A stretch of 64,000 bases of DNA from Epiperipatus broadwayi (GCA_028023455.1 JAQFVV010012435.1:2356001-2420000), one strand, 5' to 3'. Numbered from the stretch's first letter, positions 13,055-24,044 are shown. Numbers and translations: made by a program. The notes: generated by a model not told the origin, from the sequence alone.

Positions 13055-13391
13055 TTCTATAGAAAGTACTCCACCCCTGCATTCCAAACAACCATTGAGT
13101 TGTGTGCAATGAGCAGCAGTGAGCACCATGACTTAAAGAGAAAGATCAAAAAAGTCTATTTCATTAACTTAGACTGTAAATCAATGAACAAAAGAGATAC
13201 ATGTTATGCAATTTCAAAAAAAATGGTAAACATAATTTGCATACACTTTGCATTTCTCATAGCAACTGTCTTACTCCATAATTCACTTCACACACAGCAT
13301 TGATAATGAAGGTATTCCTTTGAAAGTACTTAGCAAAATAAACTCAAATAGCCAATTACTTATTTATTTATTGTATTTATTTGTGTGAAAT
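13055..13391 (+). mobile_element. Penelope-like element, 3' terminal fragment (copy 1)
   Basis: This is the 3' end of the same Penelope-like element (PLE) found at 16.02-16.41 kb. It holds the C-terminal tail of the element protein (frame 13,100-13,303, containing the block KRKIKKVYFINLDC and ICIHFAFLIATVLL) and the 3' noncoding stretch with aaactcaaatagccaatta. It joins tail-to-tail, across a spacer of about 20 bp (13,392-13,410), with copy 2 in the opposite orientation, making a palindrome of about 680 bp. The tail frame is also open in copies 2 and 3, but nothing upstream of it survives here. Confidence 0.75.
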
Positions 13392-13410
13392 AATGGTTAA
13401 TTTGATATAT

Positions 13411-14465
13411 ATTTCACACAAATAAATACAATAAATAAATAAGTAATTGGCTATTTGAGTTTATTTTGCTAAGTACTTTCAAAGGAATACCTTGAATTAT
13501 GGAGTAAGACAGTTGCTATGAGAAATGCAAAGTGTATGCAAATTATGTTTACCATTTTTTTTGAAATTATGTAACATGTATCTCTTTTGTTCATTGATTT
13601 ACAGTCTAAGTTAATGAAATAGACTTTTTTGATCTTTCTCTTTAAGTCATGGTGCTCACTGCTGCTCACTGCACATGACTCAATGGTTGTTTGGAATGCA
13701 GGAGTGGAGGACTGTGCTACATGAAAATGGAGGTGTGTGGGGGGTCTGTTTGTGCTTTATGGTAAGCATACATGTGCTGTGAGAGCCTTGTGTGCAATGT
13801 TGCCTTCATTTTCCCATTATACGATGTGAGGCCATTGTTGTACATGCTTCTATGTTATATACTGCTTGCTGTGTGTGTATTGGAGAAAGCTGATCTTTAG
13901 TGTTGTTGATAAGTCCATTAAAATTGGGTGGGAGTGTGATAGCACAAGCTGAAATCATTATAAAAAATTCTGTGTAAATTCTTATGTATGTTCCTTATAT
14001 ATGGGAGGATTCAAGATCAACACTATGTGTTTGCTGGATTAAGTTCATGTTTCAAAGTTCTGATTATATTAACTCTGTTTTTCCTGTTATATTCTCACCT
14101 TTAATAAGTCTGCTCAATATGTTTTTATGTTAGCCTTTCTGTTGGCTGCACAGTTTGACATTTCTGTAGAGAAGTACCTTTAATCCAGCCCGTTTGTAAG
14201 TGCTGGGGGTATTTTATTGATGATGGAGGTGGCCACTTATGTTTAGTAGCCTGATTACCATTTTGTAGTGGAAATATAGGGGTTCCATCTCCACTTTCAT
14301 GTCCAGGTATTTAACAGAGTTGTGAGCATCTTGCTGTATTGTGTTTATAACCAGACCCATAAAAGTTTTAAATCTGTCTTTATGTCTTTTATAGTTTTGA
14401 GGGATGCCTATACCAGAAATGGTCAATGCAATCATTGAAAAAGGCCCAGATTCATCAGTCATGGA
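13411..14465 (-). pseudogene. Penelope-like element, 5'-truncated inverted copy (copy 2)
   Basis: A minus-strand copy runs from about 14,465 down to 13,411. It starts inside the reverse transcriptase, just past the catalytic YVDD region. The frame 14,462-14,214 contains KYLDMKVEMEPLYFH, matching the PLE block usually seen as FLDVxVxxxxxxFxT. Downstream are stops and then the GIY-YIG nuclease relic TLHTRLSQHMYAY (near 13,760-13,800), followed by the protein tail (13,669-13,469) and the 3' noncoding region. It is collinear, in reverse, with 15.39-16.41 kb. Head-to-head with copy 3 at about 14,465. Stops and frameshifts mark it as dead. Confidence 0.75.
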
Positions 14466-16410
14466 TGGGATCTTCCAAAAATAGAACTTGTTGCTGATGT
14501 AGAAGCTAGCTTAGCCAACCACCCCCATAAAGATCATTATATAACTAGAATTGCTAAGTGTATTCAGCAAAAAGTGATACAAACACAGCATGACAGATGG
14601 AAGCATAAACTAATAACAGCAAAGAGATTTCTTGCTCATAACAACATCACGTGCATGTACAAAGATAAAGTTTCGATTCATCATCATGACTACTCTGGAA
14701 TATAGAGCTAAAATTCAGCAGCAAATTGCGAAGTTAACAATTTATTAAGGTGCCCACTCTCAATTTTAAACTGAACAAAGACAAGTGTTTATCATCTATT
14801 CTTAGACCACACACTGGCAGTCTTTTCCAAGGCAGACTCCCACAAAATGTATCCCTCTACCACAACACTCCCAGAATGTTCTCTAATGCCAAGATGCATA
14901 AAGAAGGTGTACCACTATGCCTAATGATGAGCTTTGGAGGGGTACACTATTACAATGCAGCTAAATCAATCAAGGCATGGCTCACACAAACAATAGGCTT
15001 CAACTCTCACTCAATCAAATCAGCATTTGATTTCATGCACAGAATCAAGCAAATCACATCCATACACAACACAAACATGGTGGTGATGGATATAGCAGAA
15101 CTATATGGTTTCATCAATAGACCCAAATCCATATCCATTTTAAGAGAAAAATCAACAAGACATGGCATGCACCAGCAATGCATACAATTTGTAGTGGTGT
15201 TGTTGCAATGGCTGGACAAAAACATTTATGCTATATTTAACCAGTAATAGTATTACATGAGCAATGGTTGGCCGATGGACCTTCCTATGACTGGAATGAT
15301 ATCCAGAATCATCCTCAATGCATATGTGCAGATCACCATCCCCAGATACCTATCCATAGATCTTGTGTTGTATACCCGCTAGGTCAATGATATCTTTATT
15401 GCTGCATCCCTCAAAACTATAGAAGACATAATGATAGACTTAAAAACTGCCATGGGTCTGATTATAAAAACAGTACATACCTGGACTTGAGAGTGAAGAT
15501 GGGACCCCAATGCTTCCACTACAAAATCTGATCAAGCCACTAAACATAAGAGGCCACATCCATCATCAATCAAATACCTCCAGCACTTACAACTGGATGG
15601 ATTAAAGGCATTTCTCTACAGAAATACCAAACTGTACAGCTTCAAAACTTACAGAAATGCTAACATTGGAACATGTTGAGCAACTTATGAAAGATGAGAT
15701 ATAACAGAAAAAACAGAGATAATATAATCAGAACTTTCAAACACCAATTTAGCCCAGCAAACACACAGAGTTGACCTCAAATCTTTTTCCCATATATATA
15801 AAAAACATACACATGAATTTACACAGAATCTTTTACAATGATTTCAGCTTGCACTGCCCCCAATTTTAATAGACTTATCAATAATACTAAAGATCATCTT
15901 CATCCAATACACACATAGCAAGCAGTACATAACATAGCATGACCATACAACAATTGCCTCACATTATATTATGGAGAAACGAAGACAACATTACACACAA
16001 GGCTCTCACAGCACACATTTGCTTACTATAAAGCACAAACAACCTGCCCACACACACACACCTCCATCTTTGTGAAGCACAGTACTTCCACAGACCACCC
16101 CTGCCTTCTGGACAACCCTCAAGTCATGTGCAGGGAGTGCCATAACTTAAAGAGAAAGATCAAAGAAGCCTATTTCATTAACTTGGACTGTATCAATGAA
16201 CAAAAGAGATACATGTTACACAATTTCCAAAAAATGGCAAACATAATTTGCATACACTTTGCATTTCTCATAGCAACTGTCTTACTCTGCAATTCACTTC
16301 ACACACAGCTGTGATACTGAAGGTATCCCTTTGAAAGTACTTAGTGAAATAAACTCAAATAGCCAATTACTTATTTATTTATTGTATTTAATTGTGTGAA
16401 ATATATATTG
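14466..16410 (+). pseudogene. Penelope-like retroelement: reverse transcriptase + GIY-YIG endonuclease (copy 3, decayed)
   Basis: PLEs encode one protein, a telomerase-related reverse transcriptase (RT) followed by a GIY-YIG endonuclease. Seen here in order: an N-terminal stretch (14.47-14.70 kb; KIELVADVEASLAN, matching the PLE pre-RT region), RT fingers (14,879-14,980; AKMHKEGVPL and SFGG, cf. PKxHKxGxPLRPIVS), RT motif A (15,075-15,110; MVVMDIAELYG, cf. VSFDVxSLYT), and the motif C region at 15,371-15,391, where the expected YVDD reads stop-V-N-D. The GIY-YIG core is at 15,961-16,020 (LYYGETKTT, then LHTRLSQH with the conserved Arg and His). The C-terminal tail frame runs without a break to a stop at 16,314. 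The open frame at 14,750-15,247 is the best-kept RT piece. Multiple stops and frameshifts make it inactive. Confidence 0.85.
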
Positions 16411-16721
16411 CATATATCTTATTAATTCCAAATATAGACACAAAGTGATTTATTATAAATTACAATGGTTAATTTATTTATATGTGGGGATTCATGTTAG
16501 TGTTTGGACATCCTTGTGGTTCTATGAGTGGTACAAAAGTAAAAATTACTTTATGGTCTATTAATGGTACCATATGGACAGAGCATAGATGGTAGCATGA
16601 ATCAGAATTCTAGCATTACTTTTTATAGATTAGCAATTAACTATGTGCATGTAGATTATTGTTCCATATTATGTCCACAGTTGAGCAGAGGCTATAGCTT
16701 TTATTTTTGATATTGAATCTC
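16411..16721. other. unique AT-rich DNA after the PLE
   Basis: No gene or repeat recognised between the PLE 3' end and the poly-A tract. Confidence 0.5.
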
Positions 16722-16747
16722 TAAAAAAAAAAAAAAAAAAAAAAAAA

Positions 16748-16799
<52 letters not shown>

Positions 16800-16800
16800 T
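16722..16800. repeat. poly-A tract followed by (AT)n
   Basis: Two long A runs separated by a short TAT interruption (about 60 bp), then about 17 bp of AT repeat. The poly-F frame on the minus strand is an artefact of this tract. It could be the tail of an old retroposon, but no element body was recognised upstream. Confidence 0.85.
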
Positions 16801-18010
16801 TAAATACAACCACAAGTTGCCATAATCCATCTGGCCACTTTTTCCCTCCATTTAAAACATCAACTGTTATCCAATCATGGACCTTCATAAACATAAATAA
16901 TCACACACAATAATTAAATAATGTTCTTTATAGCTAACAGGCATATATTGTAATGGTCAGATTTGTACATTCATGTAACGAAGTCCAGAGTCCAGGCAAA
17001 ATATACCAAAACTGACAGAAATGAGATAGTGAGATCTCAATTTCAACCAAACTTCAATTCATTTACCAGTACTACATGATGTAACACCTTATGAGTAGCA
17101 TTTCTGAGGTTATACGTGGGTCTCACATTGTTCTGCAAGATCTCCAAACAGGGAAAAACACGAGACTCAAGGGAATTAACAATTTAACTAAAGGTTTAAA
17201 ATAAACTACTTAACACACTAATTACTTAACTAAACTATACATATCATACATACAAAAACATAGAAAAAAGCAGAATTCAGATTTGGATTGTGAGTAAACA
17301 GGTGTGAAGCAGATTTATAATTTAAATAAGTTTATTAAAAATAATTAATAAATTAAAACAAAACAAAATAATATTAATTTTAGTGTGAATATGTGAATTA
17401 AAGCACCCAACTGTTACATAATCGATGGGAATATTATTAGTATAGCAATCTCATTTTTAATATAAAAATAGATATGCTGGTGTTTTTGTGCAATTATTAA
17501 AGTCATGTCTATAATATTTAATCTGCCAAACCTATTCTTTGCTTGGTTTGCTAACATTACAAGTTTACAATATAGCTGAGAGGATTATTCAATATGTCAC
17601 TAAGATAGTTGTTATATATATTAACAAAGTGAGCAATTTAATAAGCTCAAGACAATGCAAATTTAATTTAGTAATCCAGATTAAGTTTTCAGCCTAATGC
17701 TGAAAATGTAATTATCAAGGAGGAAAGAACTGGTTACTTTTAGACTCACATCTATATACTATGGCACTAAATAAAATAGTAAAAATAAGGTGCCCTTAGA
17801 CTGGATGGCTTGCTACTATAATAAGAATACATCAAGTTCAGGGAAATTGGATAGGTTTTAAATATGATCTGGACCCTTGGGTTCCAGTTTTAAAAGATGC
17901 CATATCTGAACTGTGTAATCGGAGCAGCCACCACTGCAAACCCATCAGAAAATAGCAAGATGTTAATGTACAAATGTGTACTTAAGTACATACAAATATG
18001 TGTGTATATA
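16801..18010. other. AT-rich DNA, no gene recognised
   Basis: No domain or known repeat recognised. The last 180 bp lead into the 408-bp array through a short TA run (18,003-18,015). Confidence 0.5.
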
Positions 18011-18112
18011 TATATGATAACAGATGGCGTTCTACCAAAAACACCATCAAGCGTAGTTTTCTGTTTACATAAATGTCAGAGTGAGCATTTACTATCTCTA
18101 ACTTTAATTCCA

Positions 18113-18156
18113 CTTTCAGATCATGATTTCAAGCTATTTGCTATCATCAGTGAAAA
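18113..18156 (-). ncRNA. type I hammerhead ribozyme, array unit A
   Basis: Minus strand: the core CTGATGA is complementary to 18,144-18,150, the GAA to 18,128-18,130, stem III ATC-AT-GAT to 18,120-18,127, and C17 to 18,119. Stem I pairs TTTTCA with TGAAAG (18,151-18,156 with 18,113-18,118; one G-U). Stem II is AGC/GCT with a 5-nt loop, and a U opposite U sits where the usual 10.1-11.1 G-C pair is. All invariant core bases are present. Confidence 0.75.
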
Positions 18157-18519
18157 ACAGGAAAAGAAACTAGATCTAAACACAAACTCTGAGCATTTAT
18201 GAAACAGTTTCTATTCAGCTTGCAAGCGTGAATCTTTTAGACACGTTAATGTCTTCAAACTCAGCATAGCAAGCCAGATAGCTACATGGGTCTGATCTCA
18301 GTTCAGCATCACCACATATTAGAAGCCTCTGCAATATACATCATTGCAAGAAAAACCTCAAAGTACATTTATGAAAAACAAAAAAAACACAAGTTAAAAA
18401 ACTTGCTAATGCTTGTATTTATGATAACAGATGGCATTCTACCAAAACCATCGTCAAGCGTAGTTTTCTGTTTACATAAATGTCAGAGCGAGCATTCACT
18501 ATCTCTAACTTTAATTCCA

Positions 18520-18563
18520 CTTTCAGATCATGATTTCAAGCTATTTGCCATCGTCAGTGAAAG
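18520..18563 (-). ncRNA. type I hammerhead ribozyme, array unit B
   Basis: Same layout as unit A. The core is CTGACGA (complement of 18,551-18,557). Stem I is a perfect 6 bp, CTTTCA with TGAAAG (18,558-18,563 and 18,520-18,525). Stem III is ATC/GAT, GAA is intact and the cleavage triplet is AUC. The distance to the cut in unit A gives a 407-nt monomer. Confidence 0.8.
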
Positions 18564-18927
18564 ACAGGAATAAGAAACTAGATCTAAACATAAACTCTGA
18601 GCATTTATGAAACAGTTTCTATTCGGCTTGCAAGCGTGAATCTTTTAGACACGTTAATGTCTTCAAACTTAGCATAGCAAGCCAGATAGCTACATGGGTC
18701 TGATCTCAGTTCAGCACCACAACATAGTAGAAGCCTCTTCAATATACATCATTGCAAAAAGACCTCAAAGGTACATTTATGAAAAACAAAAAAAACCTAA
18801 GTTAAAAAACTTGCTAACGCTTGTATTTATGATAACAGATGGTGTTCTACCAAAAACACCATCAAGCGTAGTTTTCTGTTTACATAAACGTCAGAGCGAG
18901 CATTCACTATCTCTAACTTTAATTCCA

Positions 18928-18960
18928 CTTTCAGATCATGATTTCAAGCTATTTGCTATC
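18928..18960 (-). ncRNA. truncated hammerhead, array unit C
   Basis: The 3' half (stem I strand, C17, stem III, GAA, stem II) is present, but the unit breaks off where the CUGANGA core should be. The sequence turns around at about 18,961 into the inverted part of the array. The palindrome centre of the whole array thus lies inside the ribozyme core. Confidence 0.7.
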
Positions 18961-19457
18961 GCAGCAAATAGCTTGAAATCATGATCTGAAAGTGGAATTA
19001 AAGTTAGAGATAGTGAATGCTCACTCTGACGTTTATGTAAACAGAAAACTACGCTTGATGCAGCAAATAGCTTGAAATCATGATCTGAAAGTGGAATTAA
19101 AGTTAGAGATAGTGAATGCTCGCTCTGACGTTTATGTAAACAGAAAACTACGCTTGATGGTGTTTTTGGTAGAACGCCATCTGTTATCATAAATACAAGC
19201 GTTAACAAGTTTTTTAACTTGTGTTTTTTTTTGTTTTTCATAAATGTACCTTTGAGGTCTTTCTTGCAATGATGTATATTGCAGAGGCTTCTACTATGTG
19301 GTGATTCTGAACTGAGATCAGACCCATGTAGCTATCTGGCTTGCTATGCTGAGTTTGAAGACATTAACGTGTCTAAAAGATTCACGCTTGCAAGCTGAAT
19401 AGAAACTGTTTTATAAATGCTCAGAGTTTGTGTTTAGATCTAGTTTCTTATTCCTGT

Positions 19458-19501
19458 CTTTCACTGATGATAGCAAATAGCTTGAAATCATGATCTGAAA
19501 G
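19458..19501 (+). ncRNA. type I hammerhead ribozyme, inverted array unit E
   Basis: CTTTCA (19,458-19,463), CTGATGA (19,464-19,470), TAGCAAATAGCTT as stem-loop II, GAA (19,484-19,486), ATCATGAT as stem III (19,487-19,494), C17 at 19,495, TGAAAG (19,496-19,501). Every invariant base of the hammerhead core is present and stem I is 6 bp. Together with unit B this is the best-preserved ribozyme in the window. Confidence 0.82.
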
Positions 19502-19867
19502 TGGAATTAAAAGTTAGAGATAGTGAATGCTCGCTCTGACGTTTATGTAAACAGAAAACTACGCTTGATGGTGTTTTTGGTAGAACTCCATCTGTTATCA
19601 TAAATACAAGCGTTAACAAGTTTTTTAACTTGTGTTTTTTTTGTTTTTCATAAATGTACCTTTGAGGTCTTTCTTGCAATGATGTATATTGCAGAGGCTT
19701 CTACTATGTGGTGATGCTGAACTGAGATCAGACCCATGTAGCTATTTGGCTTGCTATGCTGAGTTTGAAGACATTAATGTGTCTAAAAGATTCACACTTG
19801 CAAGCTGAATAGAAACTGTTTCATAAATGCTCAGAGTTTGTGTTTAGATCTAGTTTCTTATTCCTGT

Positions 19868-19911
19868 CTTTCACTGACGATAGCAAATAGCTTCAAATCA
19901 TGATCTGAAAG
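19868..19911 (+). ncRNA. hammerhead, array unit F, G12 mutated
   Basis: Stems I (6 bp) and III and the core CTGACGA are intact, but the GAA reads CAA (19,894-19,896). G12 is a catalytic base, so this copy should be inactive. Confidence 0.75.
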
Positions 19912-20059
19912 TGGAATTAAAGTTAGAGATAGTGAATGCTTGCTCTGACGTTTATGTAAACAGAAAACTACGCTTGATGGTGTTTTTGGTAGAATGCCAT
20001 CTGTTATCATAAATACAAGCATTAGCAAGTTTTTTAACTTGTGTTTTTTGTTTTTCATA

Positions 20060-21980
20060 TATATATATAATTAACAGCACCTAAACAGGTAATTTCTATC
20101 TGCTAAAGTAACTCAATCCAGTTCTTACACTAGCATAGTAATCATGCTAATTGAAAGAGGCTAACTAAATTAGTAATCTAGTTAATATACTGAATCTGCT
20201 ATATATATATTCATCATTAAGAATTGAAAAGTATATTTAGCGAGCCTTAACAACATTAACAAAATATACTTTAATATCAACTTCAGCTAGCATCATACTT
20301 CTAACTAACAGATAAAATCATATGTCATAATAACTTACTAAACAAACTCTAACAAAATATAAAGCAGTTATAAAATAAATAAAACAATGATCATGTGATA
20401 GGACTTTGAAACAGCGATTTAATATGAAAAGCCATAAAAGTCATTTATCATCAGATCATATTATTTAATACAGTGATATAAAGATTACAAATAAATTATA
20501 AGGTTATTTTAAAGGATTTAATACTCTGCAAGGTTGAATGCAGTAGAAGAGAGATTTACTCAAGAGCTAGAAGTCTATGGATCATGACTCAACTTTAACC
20601 CTTTTAGTTCTTGAATTCTATATGATCTTTGAGTAACAAATCACTTAATCATTTTAAGACATAGCTATGTTGCCTGAGAAAAGATAAAAAATTATGGGTC
20701 TATAATTGATTTTTTCGGTAAATATTCTAATTTTAAAAAATATGACTATAAACATATTTAAAATTTTAACTACATTCTTTATGGTAATAAATCATATTTT
20801 ATGACTTTTTATAGGCTATTAAACTATTTTCTTTGATTTTTAGTGCATCACAATGTTTGAATTTTAATATAAAAAATAATTGTTTTAATTTAGTAATAAA
20901 ATCTAAATATTGCATTTTTTTTTAATTTTAATTTTAAACTTCCACTTTATTTTGTGCTATCTATTATTAAAATTGAATTAGAAAAGAATGTCACTTACTT
21001 TTGCAGATAGAAGTTCAATTAAAATTTTCATTTTTAGTATAAATCAATTCTAAATTATTAAAATGAGAGTTTGTCTCTATTAGAAATTAATAAAAATTTC
21101 TTTTATATGATCAATAATTTTTATGTGAAAATGTATGATATTATTGAAAAATCTTAGAAAGTGTTTCAAAATAAAAAAAAGTTAAATATTTAATTAAAAT
21201 AATAATAGATATATCAGACAGATTATGACATTTAATTTAAAATTACAGTATTATAATATATGCTATAAATTTATCAATGACTTTGTGATGCAATAGTTAG
21301 ACATATGCTTGGATTCAAATTTGGTATACAAAAACTTATAAAATCAATAAAATATCACAATTCTATCACATGATTCCAGGTTACTTACTGCTGCTTCAAT
21401 AGCATACTTTTTTTACCACACTGCTATCATCTGGTATCTATTAGTTACTAAAGCTTACAGTAGATCGGGTAGCTGTAGTAAAGAAAAACAACTTGACAAT
21501 TTTTCAACTAGCTTGGGATTTTTCTAGGTAGCTAATCCAGCTGCCTATATAATATTGGATGGTAAATGGGTATCTAGCTTTTTTAGGTAAAGATTAATTT
21601 AAGGATGTCAATTATTAATCTTCACAAGTAATATTTTTTTTCTACTATCTCTCTATAGAAGCAGTTAGAGGGGTCTTTGCTCTGCAATGGAATTTTTAAA
21701 GGTCTACCTTTTTTTGTACATTCAAGATTTTATGCTTGTGATCATTATTTGGAGCTTGAACTTAGTTACATGCTATTGCACTCTTTTCATAATAATAATC
21801 TAAAATTTGAGACTCAATATTTTTGATTTGCAATCACATGACCACATAACATATTAGGAAATTAATGTGAAAAACAAAAGAGCCCAATGAAAAGAGTCAG
21901 TATTTGAAATATTTTTCATACTAATCAGGTCAATTGATATTTTGCTGTGTCATATATATATATCAAAAATAATAAATATA
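20060..21980. other. AT-rich DNA, no gene recognised
   Basis: No coding or repeat assignment. Short tandem AT-rich duplications occur at the right end (about 21,970-22,020; a unit of about 26 bp containing ataatgataattaactatt). Confidence 0.5.
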
Positions 21981-21984
21981 ATGA

Positions 21985-22175
21985 TAATTAACTATTATAA
22001 ATATAATGATAATTAACTATTATATACAGTCTTTTATTCCACAAAAGTACTTTTGGTTAATTCCTTAAACATCCTCAACTGTCATTAATTTACTGGTAGT
22101 TGAGAAGCATTAAGGATTTATCTGAAAGTACTTTTGAGGATTGAAAGACTGTATATAATAGTTAATTACCATTAT
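21985..22175. repeat. fold-back element a
   Basis: Inverted arms: ataatgataattaactatta, tatacagtcttttattcc, acaaaagtacttttgg on the left, mirrored by gtacttttgaggattg, aaagactgtatata and atagttaattaccattat on the right. The spacer is about 40 bp. No protein coding. MITE-like or pLTR-like. Confidence 0.65.
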
Positions 22176-22299
22176 ATATTTTTTGTTATTACAATAGTTT
22201 TTTCATTAACAGATATTTTATTTGTATATGTAACTGAATAGGAAGTAATATATATATAACCTTATTTTCACATTATTGCTTATTTGTAATAACATTGTA

Positions 22300-22480
22300 T
22301 GCATAAGTTAGTATACCTAGAGAAGTGTGTTATTCTTGTTTATCAGTTTTCTGTTTGGTTCAATGCATGTTCCATGTTGGGCATCATGATTGTGACTCTT
22401 ACCACTGAAAGTGCACTAAGCCAAACATAAAATGGATGAAAAAAGAATAACACACTTCACTAAAGCATACTAACATACCG
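22300..22480. repeat. fold-back element b
   Basis: Arms gttagtatacctagagaagt, gtgttattctt (22,305-22,338) and aagaataacacacttcac, taaagcatactaac (22,442-22,476) are inverted. The central 100 bp contain CACTGAAAGTGCACTA, itself a hairpin with GAA before AGTGCACT. A similar fold-back with a related loop (GACTGAAACTACACC) is at 30,165-30,350. Confidence 0.65.
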
Positions 22481-22827
22481 TATTTATGTATCAATCTTTA
22501 AAGACAAGTTAAAAAAAGTTATATTGAAACTTTAAATTTTTAGCTTTTATGTGAATAATTCCAGTTAAAGGTTAAGTTGATTTTATTATTTTGTTTGCTA
22601 AAAAGTGGTTTGACACTTGATGTCCTGTGTTGTTCCCATCAAAATTAATTTTAAAATATGACTATTTTGGCTTTTGAATAATCAAACATATATGTAAAAT
22701 ATTATTTGTGGCTCTTATTATCGAAAAAAACATTTTTACTCTTGCTATATTCCATCAATGGAAGGTTTCTCTGATTATTTTAAATTGAAGTTTCAACAAA
22801 ATTTATAAAACGATTATTACTCATTTC

Positions 22828-23013
22828 CGATAGTGCGCTATTTCTTAAATATTATAAATACACTCTCCCACTGGTAGGAGTTTAAAAAACTTAAGTGAAT
22901 CACTTAAGTTTAGAGTTACATCCTATATACATCAAGTCTTACAGACCATGCTTGAATCGGACTTGAGAGTGCGTGTAGATTTATAATATTTAAGAAATAG
23001 CACATTATTGGAG
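22828..23013. repeat. fold-back element c
   Basis: Arms: atagtgcgctatttctt, aaatattataaatacactct on the left, with gagagtgcgtgtagatttat, aatatttaagaaatagcaca on the right. Inside is a small perfect hairpin aacttaagtgaatcacttaagtt (split by its loop) at about 22,888. Origin unknown. Confidence 0.65.
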
Positions 23014-24030
23014 ATTAACTTCCGTTTGAATAATTTCAAAGTTTTCAGTGCCTTATAATAATAGGTTAACGATTATTACATAAAAAAATTATCCCATTAT
23101 TTATTTTGACATATTGCAATAATCATATTTATAGCCACCATCCTTCATTAAATTACATAAAAAAGTAGAAATTAGGGGGAAATAAATATTATACATAAAG
23201 ATATCAAACTCAACTCTCAAAATTTGGATCGTCAGTGTAGCTGATAAATAATTCTAACCTATTAGCACTCTTGAAAATAATTTTTATCTTTATATTTAGG
23301 CAATTTATCTTTGAGTAGAAATGTAAAACGTGGATATTTTCATTTTCTTTGATTATGATTTTCTAACATAGTTCTATAAATGCTTATCTGTTATGGTGAA
23401 ATATCATTACAGTTACAATTGCTTTTAAACTTTGTGCTTATTAAAAGTCTGATTACTAAAAGTCTTAACACAATAATATAGAAAATCAAATAGTTTTATG
23501 ATTATTATTTGGATGAGGTCATTATCAATATTTTGATATTTTTAATTTTGAAAAGTATGTACAATTTTTTTTATTTTCATAAGATAAATTGTAAAAAGCC
23601 AGATATATATCTAATATTGTTATTCTATTATTAACTTAATTAAACACTGATTTGATGTTAACAAAAATATCACATTACTGCATGGACATTCCTCACAAGT
23701 AGCAAATATATTTGTCCTATTTTTTATACAAAAAAAAAAAATTGCTATTTAAATATTGCTTCATTTATTCTTTTTTGTTGTTCTCTGTGCATCAAAATCT
23801 TGGTTGTTCCTATAATTTTAAAACTGACAAAAAAGAAGTTCAAATCATACATGTCATAAACATTTTGTATATATTTTTATTTTATATTATAGTAATCAAT
23901 ATAACAAGTCCTATATAGCATGGCATTGCATTTATAAGCTTGTATTTACAAATATGTATTATAGAGAGTGTACCAATAGCTCAAATAAGCTCTTAATTGA
24001 TAAGTGCAGTAAGAGAAAATATTAAATTTT
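23014..24030. other. AT-rich DNA, no gene recognised
   Basis: A 68-codon plus frame at 23.71-23.92 kb is dominated by Phe, Ile, Tyr and Lys and resembles chance AT-rich translation. Nothing else seen. Confidence 0.5.
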
Positions 24031-24044
24031 TTTATCTGGAACAT

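Larger units (their letters stand above)
18011..20059. repeat. inverted array of about 408-bp hammerhead (retrozyme-like) units, family F1
   Basis: Landmark gataacagatgg recurs at 18,016, 18,423 and 18,831 (periods 407 and 408). Its reverse complement ends at 19,198, 19,599 and 20,008 (periods 401 and 409). The array therefore has two full units plus a truncated third in one orientation (18,011-18,960), a short 100-bp partial unit (18,962-19,060), and then inverted units, ending at about 20,059. Both outer edges abut TA runs. Each complete unit carries a hammerhead ribozyme on the strand opposite to its longest open frame. Copies are well over 90% alike by eye, so the array is young. Unit size and ribozyme fit metazoan retrozymes or tandem PLE pLTRs. 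Confidence 0.9.

Noticed and set aside
13100-13669. Two independent 67-codon genes on opposite strands
   Set aside because: They are the same C-terminal tail of a Penelope-like element in inverted copies, also found at 16.07-16.31 kb.
16669-16851. Poly-Phe small protein
   Set aside because: Translation of a poly-A tract on the opposite strand.
18286-20058. Six similar open frames of 63-101 codons as a gene family
   Set aside because: They are the same frame in copies of a noncoding 408-bp ribozyme repeat; stop positions depend on where a unit is cut. Kept only as a low-weight finding.
17897-20058. CRISPR-like array
   Set aside because: Periods of about 408 bp, no spacers, and inverted units; eukaryotic context.
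22300-22480. Hammerhead in the fold-back at 22.3 kb
   Set aside because: GAA followed by AGTGCACT and A could mimic the 3' half, but no CUGANGA is in place (CATGATT) and stem I does not form.
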